DNA of 64,000 nt, from positions 1,860,001-1,924,000 of the forward strand of contig CBIHNF010000001.1 of assembly GCA_966211335.1 (NCBI GenBank). Direction: 5' to 3'. Numbering within the stretch: position 1 is the stretch's first letter; each line of letters starts with the position of its first letter. Below are positions 53,020 to 61,072 of this stretch, one piece after another. Under the pieces are notes generated by a model, which was given only the letters and a program-made list of their open reading frames with translations, did no database searches and was not told the DNA's origin. The position numbers were made by a program, and so were the translations under genes. Source of the DNA: JAPWJZ01 sp966211335 (GTDB lineage: Bacteria; Pseudomonadota; Alphaproteobacteria; Micavibrionales; UBA2020).

Positions 53020-56000
53020 CGCAGCAACTTCCCACCTATTACGATCAGCTCCTGAATTGCCAGATCTGGATCCTAACGATTTACCTTCAATACTAACAAC
53101 TCACTATGCGGAATTAGCTTCCATCCGTATTAGAGGTGCAGGTTTGGAACAGGATGTTGAGAAAAATGGTTGGAACCTAGAGCGAATAGCTGACACATAT
53201 GAACTCTTAGTTTCGCTTCAACCGAAATCCGAAAAACGAGGTCCTGCGGCCTTTGTCGCAGGTACAGCAAGACAAATTCTTGCGAGAAGGTTAGAAGCAG
53301 AGGAGAAACAACCTGCTATCATAAGCAGAGATAGGATTAGCCCTGCATTAGCCTCAGCTGTGTTGTTTTTAATATCTGAACAATATGGAGATGCAAACGA
53401 AGCAGCGAGCAGCATACGTCCTGGAGATTCAGAACAAATATATCAGGCAACAATTCTATCTGAAAATATTGCCGATTTAGCGAGAGGTAATTTGAATGGT
53501 ATTTTGAAACGTTCATCAAGAGCGCGACGTCCAATTAAATATGAAGACATGGAGGAATCTGCGTTCGCCGCGCTGCTAGATACTCTTTCACTAGGGTTGG
53601 AAATTCTAGCATCACAATTGCTGGGTGTAGAAATTTCTGAAGAACACGAAAGAGGGTTTAAAACGTCCGAGCATGCGTTCGAGCGAGTCCTCGAACTATC
53701 AGCCGGAAAAAGCAAACCGATTGATAATTTATTAGATCAATTAGAAATATTATATGCGGGCCCTTATCATTTAGCATCACTTTTGCTTTCTACGGTGAAA
53801 TCACTTCAGAATGCTAGTTTAATAAAAACACCAGCCCCTTCCGGTTCAAACGAAGAGATTTGGAAAAAATGGCTTCGATTCAGAGCAGAAAAATTTCCAT
53901 TTGTATGGTCTAATCACCGAGAGGCAATAAATAAAAAATTTTATGAAACTGGGTTTTCCGCAGTGGTAGTTTTACCAACCGGGGCAGGGAAAACTACGAT
54001 TTCCTCATTAAAAATTGCTGGAGCTCTAGCTCGAAATAAAAAAGTGATTTTTCTCGCACCTACCCATGCTTTGGTGGACCAATTAACTGAAGATCTTCAA
54101 GAAATGTTTCCGAAAGAGGTATTTGGTGCGGTCGTTTCGAGTGATTTCGACAGCGCATTGCAAGAAGATGCGGAGTTTCAGGATATAGAGGTAATGACGC
54201 CTGAGAGGTGTCTAGCTATGCTGTGTTTCTCACCAGAATCATTTAATGAAGTTGGGTTACTTGTTTTTGATGAGTGCCATCTATTAAGTGGCGTTAGTGG
54301 CAAGCTTCGTCGAGCGTTGGACTCTATGTTATGCGTATTGGGTTTTACTCATCTTGCGCCCGAGGCTGATTTGATTTTCCTCTCGGCCATGGTAAAAAAT
54401 GGCGAAGAGTTCTCGCTGTGGATAAGTAATCTTACGGGTAGAAAATCTGTCTCAGTAGATTTGCTATGGAAGCCCAGCCGTCAAGCTAGAGGAGTAATTA
54501 TTTATGACGGACAGCAACTAGAAACCTCAATCACCCGTGCCTTAAAAGCACAAAATCTCGCAGATAAAAAAGCCAATAAAAAAGCAAAGGAATTAAGAAC
54601 ATCTGCCAAAAGCGAATTGCTGGCCACTCCATTTGCGATTTGGGGAGTACAGCATAATTGGCTTTCAAAAGAAGCATCGACTGTAAGTTGCATTACAACA
54701 CAAATCTTGGAAAACCCGATAAACCTGACAGCCAATATGAAATATGGCCGTATCCGTCTCACCCCAAATGCAAATCAAGTTGCGATCAACATTGCTGTAG
54801 GTTCCGCAAAAAGAAAACTAAAAACCATCGTATTTGTAAATACGAAACGCGACGCTATTAACGTGGCTAACAGTATTTCAATGCATCTTGCTGATAATTT
54901 AGATCTACATCAAGCAGATGTAGATGATGAACGGTGGGACGCCCTGAAAGCTGAGTTAGGCGATTTAAAACATTCTCTGATATCAAGAAATTCAATTGCA
55001 GTGCCGCACAACTCGTCGATGTTCAGAATGGAGAGAGATATTGCAGAAAGGCATTTCAAACGGTTGAATGGAGCAATGGTTATAGTTGCCACCCCGACGT
55101 TAGCTCAGGGACTAAATTTACCTGCACATCTAGCCATACTCGCTGGCGACAAAAGAGCTTCTGAAGGTGGACGAGAGGATTTGGAGGCGCACGAGATACT
55201 TAATGCGGCGGCGCGCGCCGGACGAGCCGGACATGTAGCCAATGGACTAGTTTTAATGATTCCCGAACCAATAATTTCTTTTAAAACGGATCAACCCTTA
55301 GATTACAGTGTTGTTGAAAAATTGCAGTCAATTTTACCCGAGGACGACCGTTGCGTTGAAATAAGTGATGCTGCGGAAATTGTGCTCGACCGCATCATGC
55401 AAGGTAAAGTTACCGATCCGGATGTTATTTATACTATTAATAGATTAGCCATTCTGCAAAGAGTCGATGAGTTTAATGATTCAGATTGCATCTTTGATTT
55501 ACAAAAATCATTTGGTGCCTTTGTCGCCATGAGAAGAAATGAAAGCTCTGTATTTGATTCGAAAATTGAAGCATTCAAAAACATTTTAGCTTCACAGAAT
55601 TTTGAGCAAATTGATTATCAATTGGCGGTTTTATCTTCCCAGAGTGGTCTATCTGCAAGTCTGTTAAGCAACTTGAAATTACGCATTATCGCTGCTGTTG
55701 GAACACTTCCTACGACCGTCGTCGATTGGGTAAAATGGATGCTTAATTGGTTTAAAGAAGACGGAGAAGCCAGAATAGCCTTGTTAGGAGACATTCAAAC
55801 GAATATTTTAGCCGCGTGCGGTAAAGATAGCGATGAGGAACTGACAAATGCAGATTTTGAATTACTGCTTAATGGTTTGATCTCTTGGTTAGAGGGTAAA
55901 GATATACGGAGTATTGAAAATATTCTCGGAGGAGACAGTGCGGCTGAAACCTTTTCGAAAAGAATTTGCCCACGGGCACGAGAGCTTATTGGAACAATTA

Positions 56001-56245
56001 TCCCGCGAGGAATATCATATTCTATTGGATTGATCGCCCATGTTATAAAATTTGTTGATCCTTACCAGCGGCAGCCAAATCTTGATAGTGAACTAGTCGA
56101 ATGCCTATCTACAGCACTTCGGAGAGGCTACAATACCGTTGAGTTGGTTCATTTTGCATTTTCACGTAAAGATCTTATAAGTCGTGTCCATGTTCACGCA
56201 GCTTGGCAGCGTCATATTGCCGAAATGTTTGAGGATCTAACATGA
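53012..56245 (+). CDS. HamB-like Ski2-type superfamily 2 helicase (1077 aa)
   Basis: The helicase has a 300-residue N-terminal domain of unknown type, then a core. Walker A is LPTGAGKTT at 321-329, motif Ia APTHALVDQ, motif II DECH at 420-423, motif III SAM at 458-460, motif IV region IVFVNTKRDA, motif V ATPTLAQGLNLPA at 693-705, and motif VI NAAARAGRAG. A C-terminal domain of 300 residues follows. The order and 1,077-residue size are compatible with HamB of Hachiman or a related nuclease-helicase defence system. It is coupled to the nuclease-like gene upstream. Composition is AT-rich, pointing to transfer. Confidence 0.8.
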   Translation: MFDAATSHLLRSAPELPDLDPNDLPSILTTHYAELASIRIRGAGLEQDVEKNGWNLERIADTYELLVSLQPKSEKRGPAAFVAGTARQILARRLEAEEKQPAIISRDRISPALASAVLFLISEQYGDANEAASSIRPGDSEQIYQATILSENIADLARGNLNGILKRSSRARRPIKYEDMEESAFAALLDTLSLGLEILASQLLGVEISEEHERGFKTSEHAFERVLELSAGKSKPIDNLLDQLEILYAGPYHLASLLLSTVKSLQNASLIKTPAPSGSNEEIWKKWLRFRAEKFPFVWSNHREAINKKFYETGFSAVVVLPTGAGKTTISSLKIAGALARNKKVIFLAPTHALVDQLTEDLQEMFPKEVFGAVVSSDFDSALQEDAEFQDIEVMTPERCLAMLCFSPESFNEVGLLVFDECHLLSGVSGKLRRALDSMLCVLGFTHLAPEADLIFLSAMVKNGEEFSLWISNLTGRKSVSVDLLWKPSRQARGVIIYDGQQLETSITRALKAQNLADKKANKKAKELRTSAKSELLATPFAIWGVQHNWLSKEASTVSCITTQILENPINLTANMKYGRIRLTPNANQVAINIAVGSAKRKLKTIVFVNTKRDAINVANSISMHLADNLDLHQADVDDERWDALKAELGDLKHSLISRNSIAVPHNSSMFRMERDIAERHFKRLNGAMVIVATPTLAQGLNLPAHLAILAGDKRASEGGREDLEAHEILNAAARAGRAGHVANGLVLMIPEPIISFKTDQPLDYSVVEKLQSILPEDDRCVEISDAAEIVLDRIMQGKVTDPDVIYTINRLAILQRVDEFNDSDCIFDLQKSFGAFVAMRRNESSVFDSKIEAFKNILASQNFEQIDYQLAVLSSQSGLSASLLSNLKLRIIAAVGTLPTTVVDWVKWMLNWFKEDGEARIALLGDIQTNILAACGKDSDEELTNADFELLLNGLISWLEGKDIRSIENILGGDSAAETFSKRICPRARELIGTIIPRGISYSIGLIAHVIKFVDPYQRQPNLDSELVECLSTALRRGYNTVELVHFAFSRKDLISRVHVHAAWQRHIAEMFEDLT

Positions 56246-56392
56246 GTACAAATCGACTGCATAATTCACGATGAATCACTAGAACATGTTCCTGATAAGA
56301 GAATTGCGACTTAGCCGAGATGGCGCCAAAGACTATTTCAAGATTTTAGTCATTTTAGCAGATACAAAAGAACAGCTGTGAAGAAAACTGTT
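56246..56392. other. Intergenic region after the helicase gene
   Basis: Short AT-rich spacer. No ribosome sites with credible frames are seen, and a minus frame from 56566 to 56333 looks like a shadow of the decayed gene that follows. Confidence 0.4.
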
Positions 56393-56598
56393 ATGGATTT
56401 GGTGGTCCGCGCTGTACTTGAAGGCATTGGGCATGCGTTCATGTCCGGGAACAAGCTGGCACTTATTTGGCTGAAGGCTCTTTGGTGAGAGCTTTGGAAG
56501 ACTGGTGCCAGCCATTTCCAGGATTTTATCTTTATTACTCAAATAGGCGTCAACACTCGGCTGCATTAACTGCCCTGATAGCTACGCTTAGAATTTAG
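56393..56598 (+). pseudogene. Decayed LysR-family regulator, C-terminal remnant
   Basis: The plus strand reads DLVVRAVLEGIGHAFMSGNK and, after a frameshift near 56460, EGSLVRALEDWCQPFPGFYL and YYSNRRQHSAALTALIATLRI, ending at TAG. This is the C-terminal effector domain of a LysR-type regulator, with the usual W-C-P-F-P motif. The N-terminus and HTH are missing and the length is not a multiple of three, so it is a pseudogene. Confidence 0.7.
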
Positions 56599-56718
56599 AC
56601 TTAATTAAATGCCAAGCTTCACGAAGATGGCATTATAAAACTTACACAGTCCCTTACACAATCAAGCAAGGATCAGAAATATCTCATTATATATCAAGGG
56701 GATGTCTTCACAAGGGCT
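56599..56718. other. AT-rich spacer with right arm repeats
   Basis: Holds the CTTACACAGTCC/CTTACACA pair at 56641-56660, 66 bases before the core of the first right-hand site. No gene is seen. Confidence 0.6.
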
Positions 56719-56775
56719 GACTCAAAATCTTGTATTCGTAAGGATGTGTCGGTTCGACCCCGACCGGGGGCACCA
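56719..56775 (+). repeat. First right-hand att site: tRNA-Leu 3' half
   Basis: The 57-base segment begins with GACTCAAAAT and contains the variable arm, T arm GGTTCGACCCC and ...GGGGGCACCA end of tRNA-Leu(CAA). It lacks a 5' half. It differs from the copy at 58960 at one position (T/C in the variable arm), and similarity of the two sites continues about 40 bases beyond the tRNA end. Confidence 0.9.
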
Positions 56776-56975
56776 TTTTTCAAACGAAACTAATCAATAA
56801 ATATAGGCATATCTACTCCAGCACGATTCATCAATGGTGCGTAGGCGATGCCGAGGCAATCCGGCGAGCTCCCCGCGGTGAGGACCCCGAAGGGCGTTAT
56901 CGGAGTAGCAGGTAAGAATACTGCCTGGGTCATGACATCTCTAATGTTATCCTGCGACGGATATCTTATAACGAC

Positions 56976-57557
56976 TTATGGGGAGTTTCGTCTGCCAGTT
57001 GCGGCAAGCGTAGCAGGCCGTATTGTCAAGGTTAAGTCCTCTTGTTTCGGAGAAGATGCCATAAAATCTTCTGACATTTTCAGCTTATATAGACTATTTT
57101 GTGAAGCTACGTTTTCGGGTCCCGGAAATGCACTCATTTCCGTTTTTTCGCCCTCTTTTTTCCGCGCATTTGATGTCTGCTCAGAATCCGCAAATTTTTT
57201 GAAACCGTGCTTTACGCCTTCAGCACAGCCTGCAATACCGCTGAATACTGAAAGACCTGTCAACATAACAAAAGGACCGGCCATAGCGCCGCCTAATGCA
57301 ACTCCAGCAAGGATTGGTAATGTGAAGGGAATAATAGCTGCCACTGTGAGCGGCGCAGCTATTGCACCGAAAACCATAGAAGGCCCAAAGAACAAGCCTG
57401 TATCGGTATTCGCAAAGAATACCCGTTTACCCAGGGTATCCTTCACGTCTTCTATTGCAAGCAGGATGGGGCGTAAAAAACCCCTTATTGCTCCCCGTAC
57501 AGGCTCTACCACTGGAGCGAGATAAGGGCTATTAAGCCACGTATTTTTTTGTTCCAC
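56976..57557 (-). CDS. Hypothetical membrane protein (193 aa)
   Basis: I do not recognise this protein. Residues 1-40 are polar, followed by three or four hydrophobic segments (FFGPSMVFGAIAAPLTVAAI, ILAGVALGGAMAGPFVMLTG and a shorter segment) and then a charged C-terminal third with many Lys and Glu residues. A GTG start follows GAAGAGGTG. The overlapping plus-strand frame is longer but has no ribosome site and lacks membrane-like structure. It lies alone in the satellite module. Confidence 0.55.
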   Translation of the reverse strand: MEQKNTWLNSPYLAPVVEPVRGAIRGFLRPILLAIEDVKDTLGKRVFFANTDTGLFFGPSMVFGAIAAPLTVAAIIPFTLPILAGVALGGAMAGPFVMLTGLSVFSGIAGCAEGVKHGFKKFADSEQTSNARKKEGEKTEMSAFPGPENVASQNSLYKLKMSEDFMASSPKQEDLTLTIRPATLAATGRRNSP

Positions 57558-58268
57558 GGAAACACCTCTTCAAACTCCTTCTATTGTATACGATAACGCT
57601 AGAATATGTAAATTATTCACCTTTCGTATTAAAAACGCCGAAGTTTAGAGGTTCAAAATAATCTTCGTTTACAATCGGTTAATGCAACAACCGCGGGGTA
57701 GATTTTGGATCGCGGAATGCATCCCATGGTCTTCAGAATCCTAACACTGAACACGGGCTTGTTTAATCAGGTCTTCACATCATTCGGACGTCTTCCGCTT
57801 CGGCTTAGCGAAGTAAATGAACTTCGGCAAACACTGTTACAGCAAGCCATTGGTGTGTTCGTTCAGAACAGAGAGCTGTCGTGCACAAAAGGGGTTGCAG
57901 CGCCGAAATCGAACGCTTCTCAAAGTGCCCATTAAAGGCTGCAAGTGCAACATGTCGTAAAGACGACGGACTAGAGAAGAGTCTCCGATGGTCGCCAATG
58001 TCTAATTATCCAGTGCTTCACAAAATTGCTGCCGAAGTTGAAGAGAAAATGAAAATCATGCTTGATACGGCAAAATAATAATTGCTCTGAATGAGTGGCA
58101 AACAATTAACCCACTTTAAAATGGGTTTAGTGAGTATCAGCAGCGCCAAATGGCGGAATCTTTTCAAATAGTCAAGTTTATCAAATAATTAACATGATTT
58201 CGTTGACCTTGACGACAAGGGCTGTTATACATAATCACTTTTTGATGCTGAAATAGGAGTGAACTTGG
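57558..58268. other. Region without a supported gene in the satellite module
   Basis: Two overlapping plus frames (57705-57935 and 57881-58078) exist. The first ends in a segment with LPLRLSEVNELRQTLLQQAIGVFVQ and the second continues with a helical part. Neither has a good ribosome site, and together they could be a frameshifted or degenerate gene. AT content rises near 57600 and 58100-58250, where promoters may lie. Confidence 0.35.
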
Positions 58269-58649
58269 ATGTCCGTCGTTTCTGATAGCGTCGCCGAAAT
58301 TGAAAAAGCCCCAGACAGCTATGAAGCGGTCGCCAATTTCGGGCGCAGCATTGCCGAAACATTCCTTGAAGCGTCCCTGAGTCCCAGTGAACTACAAAAC
58401 CAATATCCTGAAACTGGTGCAATGCTGCGCGACTTCATCTCTGAAGGCCAGAAATTGGTTGCTAAATATAACATGTTTTATATTCCAGAGGCGGCGAGTA
58501 GGCTTCAACCCGAGTCCAGGCAGGACGATCTTAATTTAAAGGACTTGATGAAACGCAAGGACGAGCTTTATGAGCGCCTTGATGTGATGGAAGAGATACA
58601 GGCAGGCTGGCGCTCTTTCGCACGGGATAAGTACCTACACAGAAGATGA
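58269..58649 (+). CDS. Small helical protein (126 aa)
   Basis: The 126-residue protein has a clear AGGAGTG ribosome site eight to nine bases before the ATG. It is mostly helical and acidic in the first half (VANFGRSIAETFLEASLSPSELQ), with a basic C-terminus (DLMKRKDELYERLD). No signal peptide or known domain is found. It is the clearest gene of the satellite module. Confidence 0.65.
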   Translation: MSVVSDSVAEIEKAPDSYEAVANFGRSIAETFLEASLSPSELQNQYPETGAMLRDFISEGQKLVAKYNMFYIPEAASRLQPESRQDDLNLKDLMKRKDELYERLDVMEEIQAGWRSFARDKYLHRR

Positions 58650-58881
58650 ACAATTTCCCCTGATCTTGGATGTTGCAGTGCCATGACGGCATGTCCTTTT
58701 TTAGTCTTGTACGTCGGCGAACCTTACTTTGTCGTCGGCGTTTTTGTTTCCTGCAATTCATAAGAAATCTGCCCTGATATAGTCGAGCCTTCAGCCAAAA
58801 TATCCCCACAGAGACTCATAGGCTGCAAGCTTGTTGACTGGGCGACCCGCAGGGAAGTTTTCTCAAAAATGTGCTTGAAAA

Positions 58882-58902
58882 CTTACACAGTTTCTTACAC
58901 AG
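58882..58902 (+). repeat. Right arm-type repeat pair
   Basis: CTTACACAGTTT followed by CTTACACAG is the clearest copy of the repeat pair. Its second unit lies exactly 66 bases before the core of the adjoining att site, the same distance as at 56641. Confidence 0.7.
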
Positions 58903-58959
58903 TATAGCGGCACTTGAGTAATTCATCAGATTAATCAATCAGTTAGGAAGGTGCCGACA

Positions 58960-59016
58960 GACTCAAAATCTTGTATCCGTAAGGATGTGTCGGTTCGACC
59001 CCGACCGGGGGCACCA
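58960..59016 (+). repeat. attR: second tRNA-Leu 3' half
   Basis: Like the copy at 56719, it carries the GACTCAAAAT core and 3' half of tRNA-Leu(CAA), including CCA. The variable arm pairs as ATCC/GGAT, giving better stem pairing than the other copy. It marks the right boundary of the composite element, beyond which the chromosomal-type surface sugar operon begins. Confidence 0.9.
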
Positions 59017-59144
59017 TTTTTCTAAGGCAACTAATAATAAATATAACCATATTTTACGCTTACCGGCCGGTGCCAGCATCCGTGCACGCGTCGCGCAGAA
59101 GCCTAGAGCGCGAATAAATTTATTTGGCTTTTTAGTGTATAAAA

Positions 59145-60032
59145 TTATATAGGGTTTCGTTCTAATTCCTCTGCAATCACGTTTTCGAGATCCATCCTAT
59201 AGCTTGAGGAAGGCATCGCGCCAACAACATCTTTAAATGCCTCGAAGGTAATAAATTTTTTCCGATATGCAATTTCTTCTATGCAGGAAAGTTTCTGACC
59301 CTGCCTTTTCTCAAAAATGCGCACAAACTCACTAGCTTCTAGCAATGACTCATGTGTTCCGGTATCAAGCCAAGCATTCCCACGTCCCAATAGCTGAACA
59401 TTCAAATTGCCGCGCCTTAAATATTCTTCATTTACATCTGTTATTTCCAGTTCGCCACGCGAAGAGGGCTTTAAGTTCGACGCGATAGAAATGACATCAT
59501 TATTGTAAAAATATAATCCAGTGACGGCCCAATTGGATTTCGGTTGCTGCGGCTTCTCTTCTAATGTCAGCGGCTCCCAATTTTCTCCGAAGCTTATAAC
59601 TCCAAAGCGCTGTGGATCACGTACCCTGTAAGCAAAGATTGTTGCCCCTTTATTTTCAACGGTTGCGTGCCGCAGGCGGTTTTGCATACCATCTCCATAA
59701 AAAATGTTATCGCCAAGTATCAGGCATACGTCATCTTTCCCGATGAAATCTTTTCCAATAATAAATGCCTCAGCAATTCCACGAGGCTCTGTCTGATGCG
59801 CATAGGAAATATTTAGGCCCAACCGGCGACCATCTCCGAGAAGAGCGCGAAAATACGGGATTTCGTTTGGAGAAGAGATTAAAAGAATATCGCGTATTTC
59901 TCCCAACATGAGTATAGAGAGCGGGTAATAAATCATCGGCTTATCGTATATTGGCAACAGGTGCTTATTGGTTACAGCCGTGACAGGGTAAAGACGAGAA
60001 CCCTTTCCGCCAGCAAGGATGATGCCCTTCAT
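59145..60032 (-). CDS. rfbA: Glucose-1-phosphate thymidylyltransferase
   Basis: RfbA makes dTDP-glucose from glucose-1-phosphate and dTTP, the first step of dTDP-sugar synthesis. The 295-residue length is normal. The nucleotide-binding start is KGIILAGGKGSRLYPVT, and KPMIYYPLSILM and GDNIFYGDG are the substrate and metal sites. It overlaps rfbB by four bases and is the last gene of a five-gene minus-strand operon. Confidence 0.95.
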   Translation of the reverse strand: MKGIILAGGKGSRLYPVTAVTNKHLLPIYDKPMIYYPLSILMLGEIRDILLISSPNEIPYFRALLGDGRRLGLNISYAHQTEPRGIAEAFIIGKDFIGKDDVCLILGDNIFYGDGMQNRLRHATVENKGATIFAYRVRDPQRFGVISFGENWEPLTLEEKPQQPKSNWAVTGLYFYNNDVISIASNLKPSSRGELEITDVNEEYLRRGNLNVQLLGRGNAWLDTGTHESLLEASEFVRIFEKRQGQKLSCIEEIAYRKKFITFEAFKDVVGAMPSSSYRMDLENVIAEELERNPI

Positions 60033-61072
60033 TTTTTTTCTACCTTATTGTTGGCGCGCGATTCATCGCACCATTTTTGATTTTTAACATACCAATCGAC
60101 GGTGCGGCGTATCCCGCTTTCAAAACTCTCATGTTGTCGCCAGCACAATTCATTTTCAAGTTTTGAACAATCAACGGCGTATCTAAAGTCATGTCCCGGC
60201 CTGTCCGGTACAAAGGCAATCAAAGTTTCATAAGGCCGCCCGTTCGGATTTGGGAGAATTTCGTTCAACGTGCGGCAAATAAGCCTTACAATATCAATAT
60301 TTTTTCGTTCGGAACGTCCGCCGACCATATAGGTTTCACCAAGGCGCCCGGCCGTCACAATTTTTACAAGAGCACTGACGTGATCATCTACAAAGAGCCA
60401 GTCTCTGATATTTTCCCCTGTGCCATAAACCGGTAAAGCCTTACCTCCCAGTGCATTGCAGATAGTCAAGGGGATAAGTTTTTCGGGGTATTGATATGGG
60501 CCGTAATTATTCGAACAATTACTCACAATGACTGGTAAATGATAAGTGCGCCACCACGCTCGGCTTAGGTGGTCTGCACAGGCTTTACTCGCGGAGTAGG
60601 GGCTGCTGGGATCATAGGGACTGCTTTCCGAAAATGCACCCTCAGCCTCGAGAGATCCGTAGACCTCATCAGTCGAAACTAAATGAAAACGAAATTTATC
60701 TTTAGCCGTGGCATCAAGGTTTCTGAAATAATTTAGAGCGCATTCAAGAAGCGTATAGGTGCCAATCACGTTTGTTTCTATAAAATTCTTTGCATGAGCA
60801 ATAGATCTATCCACGTGTGACTCTGCCGCCAAGTGTATAAAGTAAGTAGGTTTAAAACTGCTAATAGCGTTTCCCATTGCTGCATAGTCGCAAACATCAG
60901 CGTGTAAAAAATTATAGTTTTTACTGTTTTCAACGGCACGCAGGTTATTTAAATTTCCCGCATAAGTAAGCTTGTCGATGTTTAGAATATCCCATCCTAA
61001 TTCAAGGACGGTATGACGCACCAAGGCAGAGCCAATAAAACCCGCACCACCTGTAATGATTGCGCGGGTCAT
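60029..61072 (-). CDS. rfbB: dTDP-glucose 4,6-dehydratase
   Basis: RfbB converts dTDP-glucose to dTDP-4-dehydro-6-deoxyglucose. The 347-residue SDR enzyme has the NAD motif ITGGAGFIGSALVRH and the THVD-type variant AAESHVDRSI. Its catalytic sequence contains Thr, Asp and Glu in STDEVYGSL and YSASKACADH. The C-terminal KL region ends in a basic tail. It overlaps the WecE gene by four bases, consistent with a single pathway. Confidence 0.95.
   Translation of the reverse strand: MTRAIITGGAGFIGSALVRHTVLELGWDILNIDKLTYAGNLNNLRAVENSKNYNFLHADVCDYAAMGNAISSFKPTYFIHLAAESHVDRSIAHAKNFIETNVIGTYTLLECALNYFRNLDATAKDKFRFHLVSTDEVYGSLEAEGAFSESSPYDPSSPYSASKACADHLSRAWWRTYHLPVIVSNCSNNYGPYQYPEKLIPLTICNALGGKALPVYGTGENIRDWLFVDDHVSALVKIVTAGRLGETYMVGGRSERKNIDIVRLICRTLNEILPNPNGRPYETLIAFVPDRPGHDFRYAVDCSKLENELCWRQHESFESGIRRTVDWYVKNQKWCDESRANNKVEKK

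Larger units (their letters stand above)
56776..58959. mobile_element. 2.2 kb satellite-like module between two att copies
   Basis: Two right-hand att sites with matching arm repeats enclose this segment. It holds a predicted membrane protein on the minus strand and a small protein on the plus strand, but no integrase. It could be a mini-element mobilised by the integrase at 32548, or an old attachment product left by accretion. Confidence 0.5.
32400..59016. mobile_element. Composite integrative and mobilizable element in tRNA-Leu(CAA)
   Basis: The host tRNA-Leu gene is split at the anticodon loop. The 5' half lies at the left end, and 3' halves occur at 56719 and at 58960. A tyrosine integrase is next to the left junction, and mobC plus a relaxase provide mobilisation, while no conjugation channel genes are seen. 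Paired TTACACA repeats near each end look like integrase arm sites. Internal sites at 39163 and 56641 indicate at least two or three modules joined in tandem. Cargo composition is mosaic: GC-rich at 34-39 kb and AT-rich at 52-56 kb. Confidence 0.85.
58650..59144. other. Non-coding end of the element and chromosomal junction
   Basis: No gene is seen. It contains the last pair of arm repeats (58882-58902), the second right-hand att site (58960-59016), and about 130 bases up to the stop of rfbA. A repeated CGTCGGCG motif occurs near 58710-58740 without forming a convincing terminator. Confidence 0.5.

Noticed and set aside
56848..57525. 225-residue plus frame in the satellite module
   Set aside because: It is antisense to the predicted membrane protein, lacks a ribosome site and shows no membrane or domain pattern.
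57705..58078. Two overlapping frames as an insertion sequence remnant
   Set aside because: No transposase motif or terminal inverted repeat could be found on either strand.
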